Shown in pieces: positions 34,486 to 46,715 of a DNA stretch of 64,000 bases; the first letter of the stretch is position 1; each line of letters begins with the position of its first letter. The notes beneath the pieces are model-generated. The model was given only the letters and a program-made list of their open reading frames with translations, did no database searches and had not been told where the DNA came from. The translations under genes and the position numbers were made by a program. The stretch spans positions 62,001-126,000 of the forward strand of contig NZ_FOJP01000013.1 in NCBI RefSeq assembly GCF_900111835.1. The letters run 5' to 3'. This DNA comes from Metapseudomonas otitidis (GTDB taxonomy: Bacteria > Pseudomonadota > Gammaproteobacteria > Pseudomonadales > Pseudomonadaceae).

Positions 34486-35158
34486 CGATCGACTCCGAGA
34501 GCCGGTAGCCGAGGCCGTGCAGGGTGTGCAGCAGGGGCTTGCCGAAGGGCTTGTCGATGACCTGGCGCAGTTGGTGGATATGGCTACGCAGGGCATCGCT
34601 GTCGGGGCAGTCGTCGCCCCACAGGGCCTCTTCCAGCACTTCGCGGCGCACCAGGTGCGGGCTCTTCTGCATCAGCACCGCCAGCAGCTTGAGGCCGATG
34701 GGGTTGAGCTTGAGCGGCTTGCCACCCCGGCTGACCTCCAGGGTGTCGAGGTCGTAGTGCAGGTCGCCCACCTGCAGGGCACGCTTGCCGCCGCCCCGGC
34801 TGCGCCGCAGGACGGCCTCGATGCGGGCCGCCAGCTCAGACAGGGCGAAGGGCTTGACCAGGTAGTCGTCGGCACCGGAGCGGAAGCCCTGCAGGCGGTC
34901 GTCCAGGGCATCGCGGGCAGTGAGCATGATCACCGGTGTGTCCAGGCGGGCCTCTTCCCGCAGGCGCTGGCACAGGCTGTTGCCGTCCAGGCCGGGGAGC
35001 ATCACGTCCAGCACGATCAGGTCGAAATGCCCGTTGGCCGCCAGGTGCAGGCCGGACAGGCCATCCTGGGCGCAGTCCACCGTGTAGCCCTTGAGCTCCA
35101 GGTAATCGGCCATGTTGGCCAGGATGTCCTTGTTGTCTTCTACCAGCAGGATGCGCAT
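34475..35158 (-). CDS. colR: Response regulator ColR (OmpR family)
   Basis: 227 residues. Receiver domain with the phosphorylation Asp in LIVLDVMLPGLDG near residue 51, Lys in YLVKPFALSELAARIEAVLRR near residue 101, and a C-terminal winged helix (LMQKSPHLVRREVLEEALWGDD, LRSHIHQLRQVIDKPF). Partner of ColS. Together they sustain membrane integrity under metal and polymyxin stress and regulate inaA-type genes. Confidence 0.94.
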   Translation of the reverse strand: MRILLVEDNKDILANMADYLELKGYTVDCAQDGLSGLHLAANGHFDLIVLDVMLPGLDGNSLCQRLREEARLDTPVIMLTARDALDDRLQGFRSGADDYLVKPFALSELAARIEAVLRRSRGGGKRALQVGDLHYDLDTLEVSRGGKPLKLNPIGLKLLAVLMQKSPHLVRREVLEEALWGDDCPDSDALRSHIHQLRQVIDKPFGKPLLHTLHGLGYRLSESIDGV

Positions 35159-35333
35159 CGCCCCCTCCTCGAACAGGTTGCCCGCACGTCGCGGCGCCGG
35201 CCTTTGACCACGGCCGGGACGCAGGTTCCGTGAATGGCGCTCATTCTGGCGAGAGCGGCCTGGGTTGGGAAGCGCAGAGCCACGTTGCGGGGCATCTCGG
35301 TCGGCGCAGGGGCCTGGTTGAGCGTCCCAAAAG

Positions 35334-35360
35334 AAAAGCCCCGCACAAGGCGGGGCTTTT
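35334..35360 (-). terminator. Intrinsic terminator of groESL
   Basis: AAAAGCCCCG-CACAAGG-CGGGGCTTTT: 10-bp stem with T tract on the minus strand, 24 bases past the groEL stop. Confidence 0.92.
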
Positions 35361-35383
35361 CGATCAGCGTGAGCTGGGGTGGC

Positions 35384-37042
<1,659 letters not shown>

Positions 37043-37064
37043 CTAAGTGGGAAAGGGGTCGGGT

Positions 37065-37358
37065 TCAGGCTTCGATGACAGCGAGGATTTCGTTCTCGCC
37101 CATGACCAGCAGGTCTTCACCGTCGACTTTCACGGTGTTGCTGCCGGAGTAGGGGCCGAACACAACCTGGTCACCGACCTTCACAGCCAGGGGACGGACT
37201 TCGCCGTTGTCCAGCACGCGACCGGTACCGACAGCAACCACTTCGCCGCGGTTCGGCTTCTCGGCAGCCGAGCCCGGCAGCACGATGCCGCCAGCGGTCT
37301 TGGTTTCTTCTTCGCTGCGACGGATCACGACGCGGTCATGCAGGGGACGAAGCTTCAT
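37065..37358 (-). CDS. groES: Co-chaperonin GroES
   Basis: 97 residues. [18 protein letters not shown] start, mobile loop around [17 protein letters not shown], roof GEVVAVGTG, ending ILAVIEA. Caps the GroEL ring. First gene of the operon, preceded by a near-consensus sigma-32 promoter. Confidence 0.99.
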   Translation of the reverse strand: MKLRPLHDRVVIRRSEEETKTAGGIVLPGSAAEKPNRGEVVAVGTGRVLDNGEVRPLAVKVGDQVVFGPYSGSNTVKVDGEDLLVMGENEILAVIEA

Positions 37359-37501
37359 GGTCTAACTCTCCCAATCAGTGTTTTCCGGCGCCGGTGAAAA
37401 TCACCGGCGGGTTAGCAAAAGCCGGCGGTGCCGGCAGCAGCGCGCCAGGCACGCTGCGGAAGTCTGAACTGCCCCTGGGGGCAGTAACCTTGCGGTGTCG
37501 G

Positions 37502-37536
37502 ATAGATAGGGTCGCCTGGCGGCATTTCAAGGGGCA
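37502..37536 (-). promoter_or_regulatory. Sigma-32 heat-shock promoter of groESL
   Basis: On the minus strand CCCCTTGAA (-35, CTTGAA at 37531-37526) is followed by 14 bases and CCCTATCTA (-10, 37511-37503), close to the RpoH consensus CCCTTGAA-N13-15-CCCCATNTA. Transcription would begin near 37494, leaving a leader of about 136 bases before groES. Confidence 0.75.
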
Positions 37537-37577
37537 CCCGAAAAAAATTCCTCGGGCCGCCCGATAACGGGGCGGAA

Positions 37578-38027
37578 TCAGTCGTCGCGACGCTCGTATT
37601 CGCCTTCGATGACGTTATGGCGCGGCTGATTGCGCGCCAGCGGGTCGTCGGAGAAGGCACGCTGGCGTTCGGCCTGTCGAGCGGCACGCTGCAGGACACG
37701 ACGGATGATCAGGCGACGTGTGAAGGGAATGATGCAGACCAGCCCGAAGAGGTCGCTGATGAAGCCGGGGAGCAGCAGCAGGCCGCCGCCGACCGCGATC
37801 ATCAAACCCTCGAGCATCTCCTGCTCCGGCAGTTCGCCCCGGGCCAGCCGCTCACGGGCGCGCCAGGCGGTGGCGACGCCGGCGATGCGCAGCATGAAGC
37901 TGCCCAGCAAGGCAGTGGCCACCAGCAGCAGCAGGGTCGGGAAGACGCCGATGACGCTGCCGACCTTGATCAGGACGGCCAGCTCGATGAGCGGGAACAG
38001 CAGGAAGAGGAACGCAAAGACACGCAT
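37578..38027 (-). CDS. fxsA: FxsA family membrane protein
   Basis: 149 residues. Three to four hydrophobic segments with the family signature RVFAFLFLLFPLIELAVLIKVGSVIG at the N-terminus and GGLLLLPGFISDLFGL near residue 80. FxsA is a cytoplasmic membrane protein named for suppressing phage T7 exclusion in E. coli; its normal role is unknown. Position upstream of groES matches P. aeruginosa. The charged C-terminus (DDPLARNQPRHNVIEGEYERRDD) is typical. Confidence 0.9.
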   Translation of the reverse strand: MRVFAFLFLLFPLIELAVLIKVGSVIGVFPTLLLLVATALLGSFMLRIAGVATAWRARERLARGELPEQEMLEGLMIAVGGGLLLLPGFISDLFGLVCIIPFTRRLIIRRVLQRAARQAERQRAFSDDPLARNQPRHNVIEGEYERRDD

Positions 38028-38093
38028 GAAAGTTTCCTTCGCGGAAGAACGGCTTCCGGTAAGACAGCTACATGAAGCCGGCCTCCGGCGAAT

Positions 38094-38825
38094 TCAAGCG
38101 TCGGGGGCCTCGGCATCCGGCCAGCGGTCGGCCCGGGCCAGCGCCACCAGGGCCTGACGGACTGCACCCGGTGTGTTGCAGGATGTTGGGAAGGGCAGCC
38201 AGTGAATGCTCTGACCCAGCCGGACATGGAAGCCTTCGCTGTCGATGCCCACCAGTTCGGCCGCCGGATCGGCCGGCAGGCCGCGCAGGACCAGGTAGTG
38301 GTCGATGGCGCTGCGATGGTCGGCGTTCATGTGCTCCACCATCCCGGTCTCGCTTTCCCCGGCGAAGGGGTTGGCCAGGGCCACCTCGTCGATCCAGTGG
38401 ATGGCGCCGAAGCCGCCGATGAAACGGGCACGCACCGGCTCCAGTACCCAGAAATCGAAATCATGGGTCAGGTGGTAGTCACGGGATTGGGGGAAGTAGC
38501 GGTAGTAGCGCGCACCGGCGGCGGCGATGGCCTCGGGCTCCGTCAACTGGCGCGCCTCGGCCAGCAGGGTCAGGCGGCCGACGGCCTGGATATCGTCTGC
38601 ACCACGCTCGCCCACCAGCAGCGAGCACTTCGGGTCCTTCTGCAGGTTGTGGGTGTGCTGGGCGATGCGGCTGATGAGGATGAGCGGCCGCCCCTCGGCG
38701 TCCAGGCAATAGGGGGCCACCGATCCGAAGGGGTAGCCGGGCATGGCCTTGGACTGGGTCGAGAGCACGCCCCGGTATTCCTTGAGCAGCAATTCTCGGG
38801 CATTCTTTGCGGCTTTCACGCTCAC
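38094..38825 (-). CDS. HugZ-like pyridoxamine-5'-phosphate-oxidase-fold protein
   Basis: 243 residues from a GTG at 38825 (AGGAG seven bases upstream), chosen over an unsupported start at 38912. N-terminal split-barrel flavin-type domain (KEYRGVLSTQSKAMPGYPFGSVAPYCLD, LISRIAQHTHNLQKDPKCSLLV) and C-terminal DUF2470 domain (MVEHMNADHRSAIDHYL). This two-domain arrangement is that of HugZ/HutZ haem-utilisation proteins and many uncharacterised relatives. Haem oxygenase activity is possible but not shown by context. Confidence 0.85.
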   Translation of the reverse strand: MSVKAAKNARELLLKEYRGVLSTQSKAMPGYPFGSVAPYCLDAEGRPLILISRIAQHTHNLQKDPKCSLLVGERGADDIQAVGRLTLLAEARQLTEPEAIAAAGARYYRYFPQSRDYHLTHDFDFWVLEPVRARFIGGFGAIHWIDEVALANPFAGESETGMVEHMNADHRSAIDHYLVLRGLPADPAAELVGIDSEGFHVRLGQSIHWLPFPTSCNTPGAVRQALVALARADRWPDAEAPDA

Positions 38826-38937
38826 CTTCTGACTCCTCGCAGAGAATCCGTCGTAAACGGACGGGCGCTCAGGATAACGGTTCCGGGCTGCCAGCGGGGC
38901 ACAGCGATCCATAATTCCCAGTTCGAGGGGCTACACC

Positions 38938-39696
38938 ATGCAGCTGAAAGACAAGGTCATCATCATCACCGGCGGCGGCCAGGGCCTGGGCCGGGCCATG
39001 GGCGAATACCTGGCGGCCAAGGGCGCACGCCTGGCGCTGGTCGACCTCAACCAAGAGCGCCTGGACGAGGCCGTGGCGGCCTGCAAGGCAGCCGGTGGCG
39101 ACGCCCGCGCCTACCTGTGCAACGTGGCCAACGAAGAGCAGGTGACCCACCTGGTCAGCCAGGTGGCGGATGACTTCGGCGCGATCAACGGCCTGGTGAA
39201 CAACGCCGGCATCCTGCGCGACGGCCTGACCATCAAGGTCAAGGACGGCGAGCTGACCAAGATGAGCCTGGCCCAGTGGCAGGCGGTGATCGACGTGAAC
39301 CTGACCGGCGTGTTCCTCTGCACCCGCGAAGTGGCCGCCAAGATGATCGAGCTGAAGAACGAAGGCGCCATCGTCAACATTTCCTCCATTTCCCGCGCCG
39401 GCAACATGGGCCAGGCCAACTACTCCGCGGCCAAGGCCGGTGTGGCGGCCGATACCGTGGTGTGGGCCAAGGAGCTGGCACGCTATGGCATCCGCGTCGG
39501 TGCCGTGGCCCCCGGCTTCATCGAGACCGAGATGGTCGCCAGCATGAAGCCCGAGGCCCTGGAGAAGATGACCGCAGGCATCCCGCTCAAGCGCCTGGGC
39601 AAGCCGATGGAGATCGCTCACTCGGTGGCCTACATCCTGGAGAACGACTACTTCACCGGCCGCGTGCTGGAACTGGACGGTGGCCTGCGCCTGTAA
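38938..39696 (+). CDS. Short-chain dehydrogenase/reductase (FabG-like)
   Basis: 252 residues. Classical SDR: TGGGQGLGRAMG cofactor site near residue 10, NNAGI at about 86-90, catalytic Ser in ISSISRAGNMGQ, YSAAK (Tyr/Lys pair) near residue 162, and ending GRVLELDGGLRL. Likely NADP-dependent 3-oxoacyl reductase; the substrate is uncertain. Cytoplasmic. Divergent from the HugZ-like gene. Confidence 0.92.
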   Translation: MQLKDKVIIITGGGQGLGRAMGEYLAAKGARLALVDLNQERLDEAVAACKAAGGDARAYLCNVANEEQVTHLVSQVADDFGAINGLVNNAGILRDGLTIKVKDGELTKMSLAQWQAVIDVNLTGVFLCTREVAAKMIELKNEGAIVNISSISRAGNMGQANYSAAKAGVAADTVVWAKELARYGIRVGAVAPGFIETEMVASMKPEALEKMTAGIPLKRLGKPMEIAHSVAYILENDYFTGRVLELDGGLRL

Positions 39697-39714
39697 GGCA
39701 CGCCCCGCTCCACG

Positions 39715-39742
39715 AAAAAGCCCCGCCGAAGCGGGGCTTTTT
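39715..39742. terminator. Bidirectional intrinsic terminator
   Basis: AAAAAGCCCCGC-CGAA-GCGGGGCTTTTT, a perfect 12-bp stem with T tracts on both strands, between the convergent SDR gene and the DUF481 gene. Confidence 0.93.
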
Positions 39743-39756
39743 CATGCCGGTCGGCG

Positions 39757-40761
39757 TTACCAGCCGATACCGAAGCCCACGGTGTAGCGGGTGCGGTCGG
39801 TGTCCCCTTCGGCACCGCTGACCAGGTCGCGCTCGGCCTTCATGTTGAGCGACGCCCAGTCGGTGACCTTGTAGCGCAGGCCCACCTCGGCATCCAGGGA
39901 GTAATCGGCGGCGTTGCCCAGCGGGCGGCCCACTTCGCCGGTGGTGAAGAACTCGACGGTCTTGCCCACCAGGTAGCGGTTGTAGTCCCACTTCACGCCG
40001 AGGGCATAGAAGTTGTCCTTCTCGCCGGTGTCGTACTGGTAGTCGGTGCGGTTGATCAGGGAGGCCAGGGAGAAGGCGCCCAGCTCGTCGTCCCAGAACT
40101 GGTAGCCGGGGCCGGTACCCACGGTGCGCTGGCGACGCAGCTCCTCGATCTTGTCGCGCTTGTAGCCGGCGCGGCCCTGCCAGAAGAACTTGTCGGTGAT
40201 GAAGCGGTCGAGGGCGTACTCCAGCTCCCAGTTCTCGGTGGTCTTCACCTCGTTCTGGAATTCGCGGTTGTACTCGCCGTTGGCGTTGTGCCGCCAGCGA
40301 CCATGACGGGCCTTGGTCTTGAAGTCGACGTCGTAGTCGTCGGTGTCCTTCTCGGCGCGCTTGTAGTCGAGCGAGACGTCGACGTTGCCGGTCCAGGTCA
40401 GGTCCTCGACGAAGGGCTTGGGCTTCATTATCTGCTCGATGCTGGCCAGCTCGACGGTCTTGGGCGCCTCGCCGTTGGCCAGGATCACCTTGCCCGGCTC
40501 GGCCGGCATCAGGGTCTTGGCGCGCTCGCCGGTGAGGTCGTCCTGCTTGACCATCAGTTCCTGGTCGCTCTGCAGGGTGGCGACCTTGGACCAGTCCAGC
40601 GGGATGGAGCCGCCGTAGTCGGTCTGCAACATCAGTTTGCCGCCGTCGAAGACGCGGATCTTGCCGGTCAGGCGGTCACCGTTCTTCATCCAGACGGTGT
40701 CGGCGAAGGTGGAGGTCGAAGCGGCAGCAAGGGCCAGGCAAAGGAGTTTTCTGGACAACAT
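39757..40761 (-). CDS. DUF481 outer-membrane beta-barrel protein (YdiY-like)
   Basis: 334 residues. Signal peptide ending near TFADTVW (cleavage about residue 20), then a small N-terminal domain (MKNGDRLTGKIRVFDGGKLMLQTDYGGSIPLDW) followed by amphipathic strands ending in GFGIGW, an outer-membrane C-terminal signature. Matches the DUF481/YdiY salt-induced outer-membrane family of unknown function. Single-gene unit. Confidence 0.9.
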   Translation of the reverse strand: MLSRKLLCLALAAASTSTFADTVWMKNGDRLTGKIRVFDGGKLMLQTDYGGSIPLDWSKVATLQSDQELMVKQDDLTGERAKTLMPAEPGKVILANGEAPKTVELASIEQIMKPKPFVEDLTWTGNVDVSLDYKRAEKDTDDYDVDFKTKARHGRWRHNANGEYNREFQNEVKTTENWELEYALDRFITDKFFWQGRAGYKRDKIEELRRQRTVGTGPGYQFWDDELGAFSLASLINRTDYQYDTGEKDNFYALGVKWDYNRYLVGKTVEFFTTGEVGRPLGNAADYSLDAEVGLRYKVTDWASLNMKAERDLVSGAEGDTDRTRYTVGFGIGW

Positions 40762-40932
40762 GGCGGATACGCAGGCTCAGGACTTTGCGGAAAAACCGGG
40801 CATTATCCGCAAGCCCGGCGGCTGAGCAAGGACTGACCGACGTATCGTCGCCAAGTTCCCGTCGCCGCCTCCCACATTGCCCCTCCCCTGGCGCCGCCCT
40901 ATGCTGGCCGCCACCGCCCGCCGGAACCCGCC

Positions 40933-41301
40933 ATGCCCCCGTCAACGCCCCCTGCCCAGGACGATTTGCGGCTCTCCAGCCCGGAAGCCCGTCGCGAAGC
41001 CCTCTACCTCACGCTGGCCCAGGTTCCGCCCGGCAAGGTGGTCAGCTATGGGCAACTGGGCGAAATGGCCGGACTGGGCCGCGCGGCGCGCTGGGTGGGC
41101 CGTACCCTCGGCCAGTTGCCGGAGGGCACCCGCCTGCCCTGGCACCGCGTGATCGCGGCGGGCGGACGGCTCAGCCTGCCCGCCGGAACCGTCTCCGGTG
41201 ACGAACAACGGGCACGTTTGCGGGCCGAAGGGGTCTTCATCCACAACGAACGGGTGGACATGCGTCGGCACGGCTGGCTTCCCATGCCACCCAAGGGTTA
41301 G
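40933..41301 (+). CDS. Alkyltransferase-like protein (ATL, MGMT homologue lacking Cys)
   Basis: 122 residues. Homologous to the C-terminal DNA-binding domain of O6-alkylguanine-DNA alkyltransferase (VPPGKVVSYGQLGEMAGLGRAARWVGR, then HNERVDM). The active-site PCHRV is replaced by PWHRV (LPWHRVI), the hallmark of ATL proteins. ATLs bind O6-alkylguanine without repairing it and flag lesions for nucleotide excision repair. Confidence 0.92.
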   Translation: MPPSTPPAQDDLRLSSPEARREALYLTLAQVPPGKVVSYGQLGEMAGLGRAARWVGRTLGQLPEGTRLPWHRVIAAGGRLSLPAGTVSGDEQRARLRAEGVFIHNERVDMRRHGWLPMPPKG

Positions 41302-41376
41302 AGTGCGCGCTTTGTTGCGGTCCCCAGGCGCGCACGCCGTCAAGGACCGCCCCGTGCCCTCTGGATCTCACGCCTG

Positions 41377-43122
41377 ATGTCCCACCGAACCTGGCGCGCC
41401 GCCCTGGCCGCCTATGCCAGCCCGGCCACCCTGGCCCTGCTCCTGCTGGGCTTTGCGGCAGGCTTGCCGTACATGCTGGTGTTCTCCACCCTCTCCGTCT
41501 GGTTGCGCGAGGCCGGCGTCGCCCGCGAGACCATCGGCTTCGCCAGCCTCATTGGCCTGGCCTACGCCTTCAAATGGATCTGGTCGCCGCTGCTGGACCA
41601 GTTCCGCCTGCCGCTGCTGGGCCGCCTCGGCCGTCGCCGTTCCTGGCTGGTGCTGTCCCAGGCGCTGGTTGCACTCGGCCTGATCGGCATGGCCCTCGCC
41701 GACCCAAAGGCACACCTGACCTGGCTGATCGGCCTCGCGGTGGTGGTGGCCTTCGCCTCGGCCACCCAGGACATCGCGGTGGATGCCTACCGCCTGGAAA
41801 TCGCCGATGACAGCCGCCAGGCCGCCCTGGCCGCCAGCTACATGCTGGGCTACCGGGTCTCGGCCCTGCTCGCCACGGCGGGCGCCCTGTATTTCGCCGA
41901 GGGGTTCGGCTCCACCGCCGGTGCTTATGAATACGGCGCCTGGGCCAGCACCTACCTGGTGTTCGCGCTGCTGATGCTGCCGGGGCTGATCACCAGCCTG
42001 TGGATGCGAGAACCCCACATCGACGCCCAGGTGCAGACCAGCACCTCGCGCTTCCGCCTCAAGGACCAGCTCGCCTCGGTGCTGATCCTGCTGGTGATGC
42101 TGATTTCCCTGCCGGCGATGATCACCGGCATGCTCGACCGCGCCTGGCCACGGGCCCTGCTGTACTTCCTGTTCCTGGTGGCGTGCCTGTCGCCCTGGGG
42201 GCGCCGCCAGATCGCCCCGGTGCGCGACCTGCTCAGCCAGCAACGCCGGCAACTGCTGGCGGCAGCGCGGGGAAAGGTGATTCCCAACTTCGATTTCGTG
42301 CACCAGGCCGTGTCGATGATCGTGCTGATCGTGATCCTGGTGACCACGGCGGCGGCCATCAAGGCCTACGCCTCGGGCGCCTGGCCCCGGGGCACGCTGT
42401 TCGTGCTGATCACCCTGGCCTGCTTCTCCGCACCGGGGCGCCTGCTGATGGCGCCGGTGGTGACCCCCATCAGCGAGTTCGTCCAGCGCTACCGCTGGCA
42501 GGCCCTGCTGCTGCTGGGGCTGATCGCCACCTACCGGATGTCGGACACGGTGATGGGGGTGATGGCCAACGTCTTCTACATCGACCAGGGCTTCACCAAG
42601 GACCAGATCGCCAGCGTCAGCAAGGTCTTCGGCCTGGTGATGACGCTGCTGGGCGCCGGCGCCGGCGGGGTGCTGATCGTGCGCTTCGGCATCCTGCCCA
42701 TCCTGTTCATCGGCGGTGCCGCGTCGGCGGCCACCAACCTGATGTTCGTGGTGCTCAGCGACATGGGCGCGCATTTGCAGATGCTGATCCTCACCATCTC
42801 CTGCGACAACTTCAGCGCCGGGCTCGCCACCTCGGCCTTCGTGGCCTACCTGTCGAGCCTGACCAACCTGAAGTTCTCGGCGACCCAGTACGCGCTGCTC
42901 AGTTCGCTGATGATGCTGCTGCCACGCCTGATCGGCGGCTATTCCGGGGTGATGGTGGAGAGCCTGGGCTATCACCAGTTCTTCCAGCTCACTGCCATCC
43001 TCGGCATCCCGACCCTGGTGCTGATCGCCATCCAGTGGAGCCGCGAATCGCGCAAATCCGTGCAGCCCGCCGACCCCAAGGCCGAGGAGCCGGCACCGCC
43101 CCCCTCCTCCGAACGCCCATGA
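41377..43122 (+). CDS. ampG: Muropeptide permease AmpG
   Basis: 581 residues with about 14 hydrophobic segments, the length and topology of pseudomonad AmpG. MFS fold: LLLGFAAGLPYMLVFSTLSVWLREAGV, GLAYAFKWIWSPLLDQF, LGRRRSWLVLSQ, ATQDIAVDAYRLE. Imports GlcNAc-anhydro-muropeptides for recycling, and by this controls ampC beta-lactamase induction. No ampC/ampR genes nearby. A terminator overlaps its stop. Confidence 0.93.
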   Translation: MSHRTWRAALAAYASPATLALLLLGFAAGLPYMLVFSTLSVWLREAGVARETIGFASLIGLAYAFKWIWSPLLDQFRLPLLGRLGRRRSWLVLSQALVALGLIGMALADPKAHLTWLIGLAVVVAFASATQDIAVDAYRLEIADDSRQAALAASYMLGYRVSALLATAGALYFAEGFGSTAGAYEYGAWASTYLVFALLMLPGLITSLWMREPHIDAQVQTSTSRFRLKDQLASVLILLVMLISLPAMITGMLDRAWPRALLYFLFLVACLSPWGRRQIAPVRDLLSQQRRQLLAAARGKVIPNFDFVHQAVSMIVLIVILVTTAAAIKAYASGAWPRGTLFVLITLACFSAPGRLLMAPVVTPISEFVQRYRWQALLLLGLIATYRMSDTVMGVMANVFYIDQGFTKDQIASVSKVFGLVMTLLGAGAGGVLIVRFGILPILFIGGAASAATNLMFVVLSDMGAHLQMLILTISCDNFSAGLATSAFVAYLSSLTNLKFSATQYALLSSLMMLLPRLIGGYSGVMVESLGYHQFFQLTAILGIPTLVLIAIQWSRESRKSVQPADPKAEEPAPPPSSERP

Positions 43123-43149
43123 AAAAGGCCGGCATCACGCCGGCCTTTT
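43122..43149. terminator. Bidirectional terminator between ampG and mscS
   Basis: AAAAGGCCGGC-ATCAC-GCCGGCCTTTT, 11-bp stem with T tracts on both strands; begins at the last base of the ampG stop codon. Confidence 0.9.
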
Positions 43150-43162
43150 CCATCATCCGGGC

Positions 43163-43987
43163 CTAGCCCGGCTGGACCTGCACCAGCCTGGGCGGCTGGG
43201 CCAGTTCCACGCCGGCTGCGCGCAAGCGGTCACGCACCTGCTCGTTGAGCATGAAGATCACCGCACCGTAGTCGCCTGCAGCCGTCCACAGACGCAGGGA
43301 CAGGTTGATAGCCGTATCCGTCAGCGCAGCCACCACCACTACGGGTGCCGGATCAGGCAACACACGGGGATCGTCCGCCAGGGCCAGCAGGGCCTCGCGC
43401 GCCTTGCCCAGGTCGCTGGCGTAGTCGACCTTCACCTCGTACATCACCTGCCGGGTGGGCTGGCTGGAGGTGTTGGTGATGATGCCGTTGGACAGCGCGC
43501 CGTTGGGCACGATCACCGTGCGGTTGTCGCCGGTGCGCAGCACGGTGTGGAAGATCTGGATGCTGTCGACCGTCCCGGAGATGCCCTGGGCCTCGATGAA
43601 GTCGCCCACCTTGAACGGCCGGAAGAACAGGATCAGCACCCCGCCGGCGAAGTTCGCCAGGCTACCCTGCAGCGCCAGGCCGATGGCCAGGCCGGCTGCG
43701 CCGATGGCGGCGATGAAGGAGGTGGTCTCGATGCCGATCATCGAGGCGACGCTGACCAGTAGCAGCACCTTGAGGGCGATGTTGGCCAGGTTGGAAATGA
43801 AGCGGTGCAGGGTCAGGTCGACCCGGCGCATCGACAGCAGGGCACTGACCCGGTTGGTGAGCAGGTTGATCAGCCACCAGCCGACCAGCAGCGTCACCAG
43901 GGCGAGGGTGACCTTGCCGCTGTATTCGAGAATGACGGGGAGCCAGGCTTCGGACTGCCTGACCAGGTTGTCGAGGTTCATGTCCAT
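43163..43987 (-). CDS. mscS: Small-conductance mechanosensitive channel MscS
   Basis: 274 residues. Three transmembrane helices, with the pore helix AAIGAAGLAIGLALQGSLANFAGGVLIL carrying the Ala/Gly packing pattern, then the beta domain (FRPFKVGDFIEAQGISGTV, TVIVPNGALSNGIITN). Inner-membrane tension-gated channel protecting against osmotic downshock. Convergent with ampG. Confidence 0.93.
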   Translation of the reverse strand: MDMNLDNLVRQSEAWLPVILEYSGKVTLALVTLLVGWWLINLLTNRVSALLSMRRVDLTLHRFISNLANIALKVLLLVSVASMIGIETTSFIAAIGAAGLAIGLALQGSLANFAGGVLILFFRPFKVGDFIEAQGISGTVDSIQIFHTVLRTGDNRTVIVPNGALSNGIITNTSSQPTRQVMYEVKVDYASDLGKAREALLALADDPRVLPDPAPVVVVAALTDTAINLSLRLWTAAGDYGAVIFMLNEQVRDRLRAAGVELAQPPRLVQVQPG

Positions 43988-44021
43988 GCGGACCTCCTTC
44001 TATCGACTCGAGAAAACCGCA

Positions 44022-44044
44022 GCCGCCCTGGCCAGCAGGGCGGC
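44022..44044 (-). terminator. Probable terminator of yajQ
   Basis: GCCGCCCT-GGCCAGC-AGGGCGGC stem 47 bases past the yajQ stop, followed on the minus strand by TGCGGTTTTC. Confidence 0.6.
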
Positions 44045-44091
44045 AAGCGGGCCTATGTGCGACGCGGGGAGACCGCGAAGGTTCAACCGGG

Positions 44092-44571
44092 TCAGTCGCG
44101 GAAGTTGGTGTACTGCAGCGGCATGCCGAGGGATTCGCCACGCAGCAGGGCGATGGCTTCCTGCAGGTCGTCGCGCTTCTTGCCGGTGACACGCACCTGC
44201 TCGCCCTGGATGGCGGCCTGGACCTTGAGCTTCTTGTCCTTGATCAGGGCGACGATCTTCTTCGCCAGCTCCTTGTCGATGCCCTCGCGGAAGTTCACTT
44301 CCTGCTTGACCACCTTGCCGGACGGGTACGGGTCCTTGAGCTCCATGCACTGGATGTCGAGTTTCCGCTTGATCAGGCAGCTACGCAGGATGTCCAGCAC
44401 CTGCTCCAGCATGAAATCGGCCTCGGCGGTGATGGTGACGGACTTGTCCTTGCACTCCACGCTGCACTTGCCGCGCAGGTCGAAGCGGCGCTCCAGCTCC
44501 TTGGTGGCGTTGTCGAGGGCGTTGGTGAGTTCGTGCTTGTCCAGCTCGGACACCACGTCGAACGATGGCAT
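44092..44571 (-). CDS. yajQ: YajQ family cyclic-di-GMP-binding protein
   Basis: 159 residues from the ATG at 44571 (AGGAAACCC upstream). Begins [27 protein letters not shown], with [15 protein letters not shown] and [25 protein letters not shown]. YajQ proteins bind nucleotides; members in Xanthomonas and Pseudomonas bind c-di-GMP and act in virulence control. Cytoplasmic. With bifA and the degenerate GGDEF gene, the third c-di-GMP-related gene in the window. Confidence 0.95.
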   Translation of the reverse strand: MPSFDVVSELDKHELTNALDNATKELERRFDLRGKCSVECKDKSVTITAEADFMLEQVLDILRSCLIKRKLDIQCMELKDPYPSGKVVKQEVNFREGIDKELAKKIVALIKDKKLKVQAAIQGEQVRVTGKKRDDLQEAIALLRGESLGMPLQYTNFRD

Positions 44572-44795
44572 GGGTTTCCTCCAGATAGACGGCGCGACCC
44601 ACATCACGTAAGGAATGCGCCTGGCTTGACGGGTGAGAATGGGCGCCCATTATAACGATCAGGATTCCCTTTTTTGCGGGAATGCGTGGCAGCGACACAT
44701 TCAGCGCTAACCGTCGGCATGAAAACCTGCTGAAATAGGCACTGATATCACCAAGCCATCAACCTCCCCTCTTCTGCCTTTCTTGCGAGCCTGCC

Positions 44796-46666
<1,871 letters not shown>

Positions 46667-46715
46667 GCCCCGCGCTAACCTGCCGCCTTCCCCGCGCCCT
46701 GCCTGGATCCTGCCC

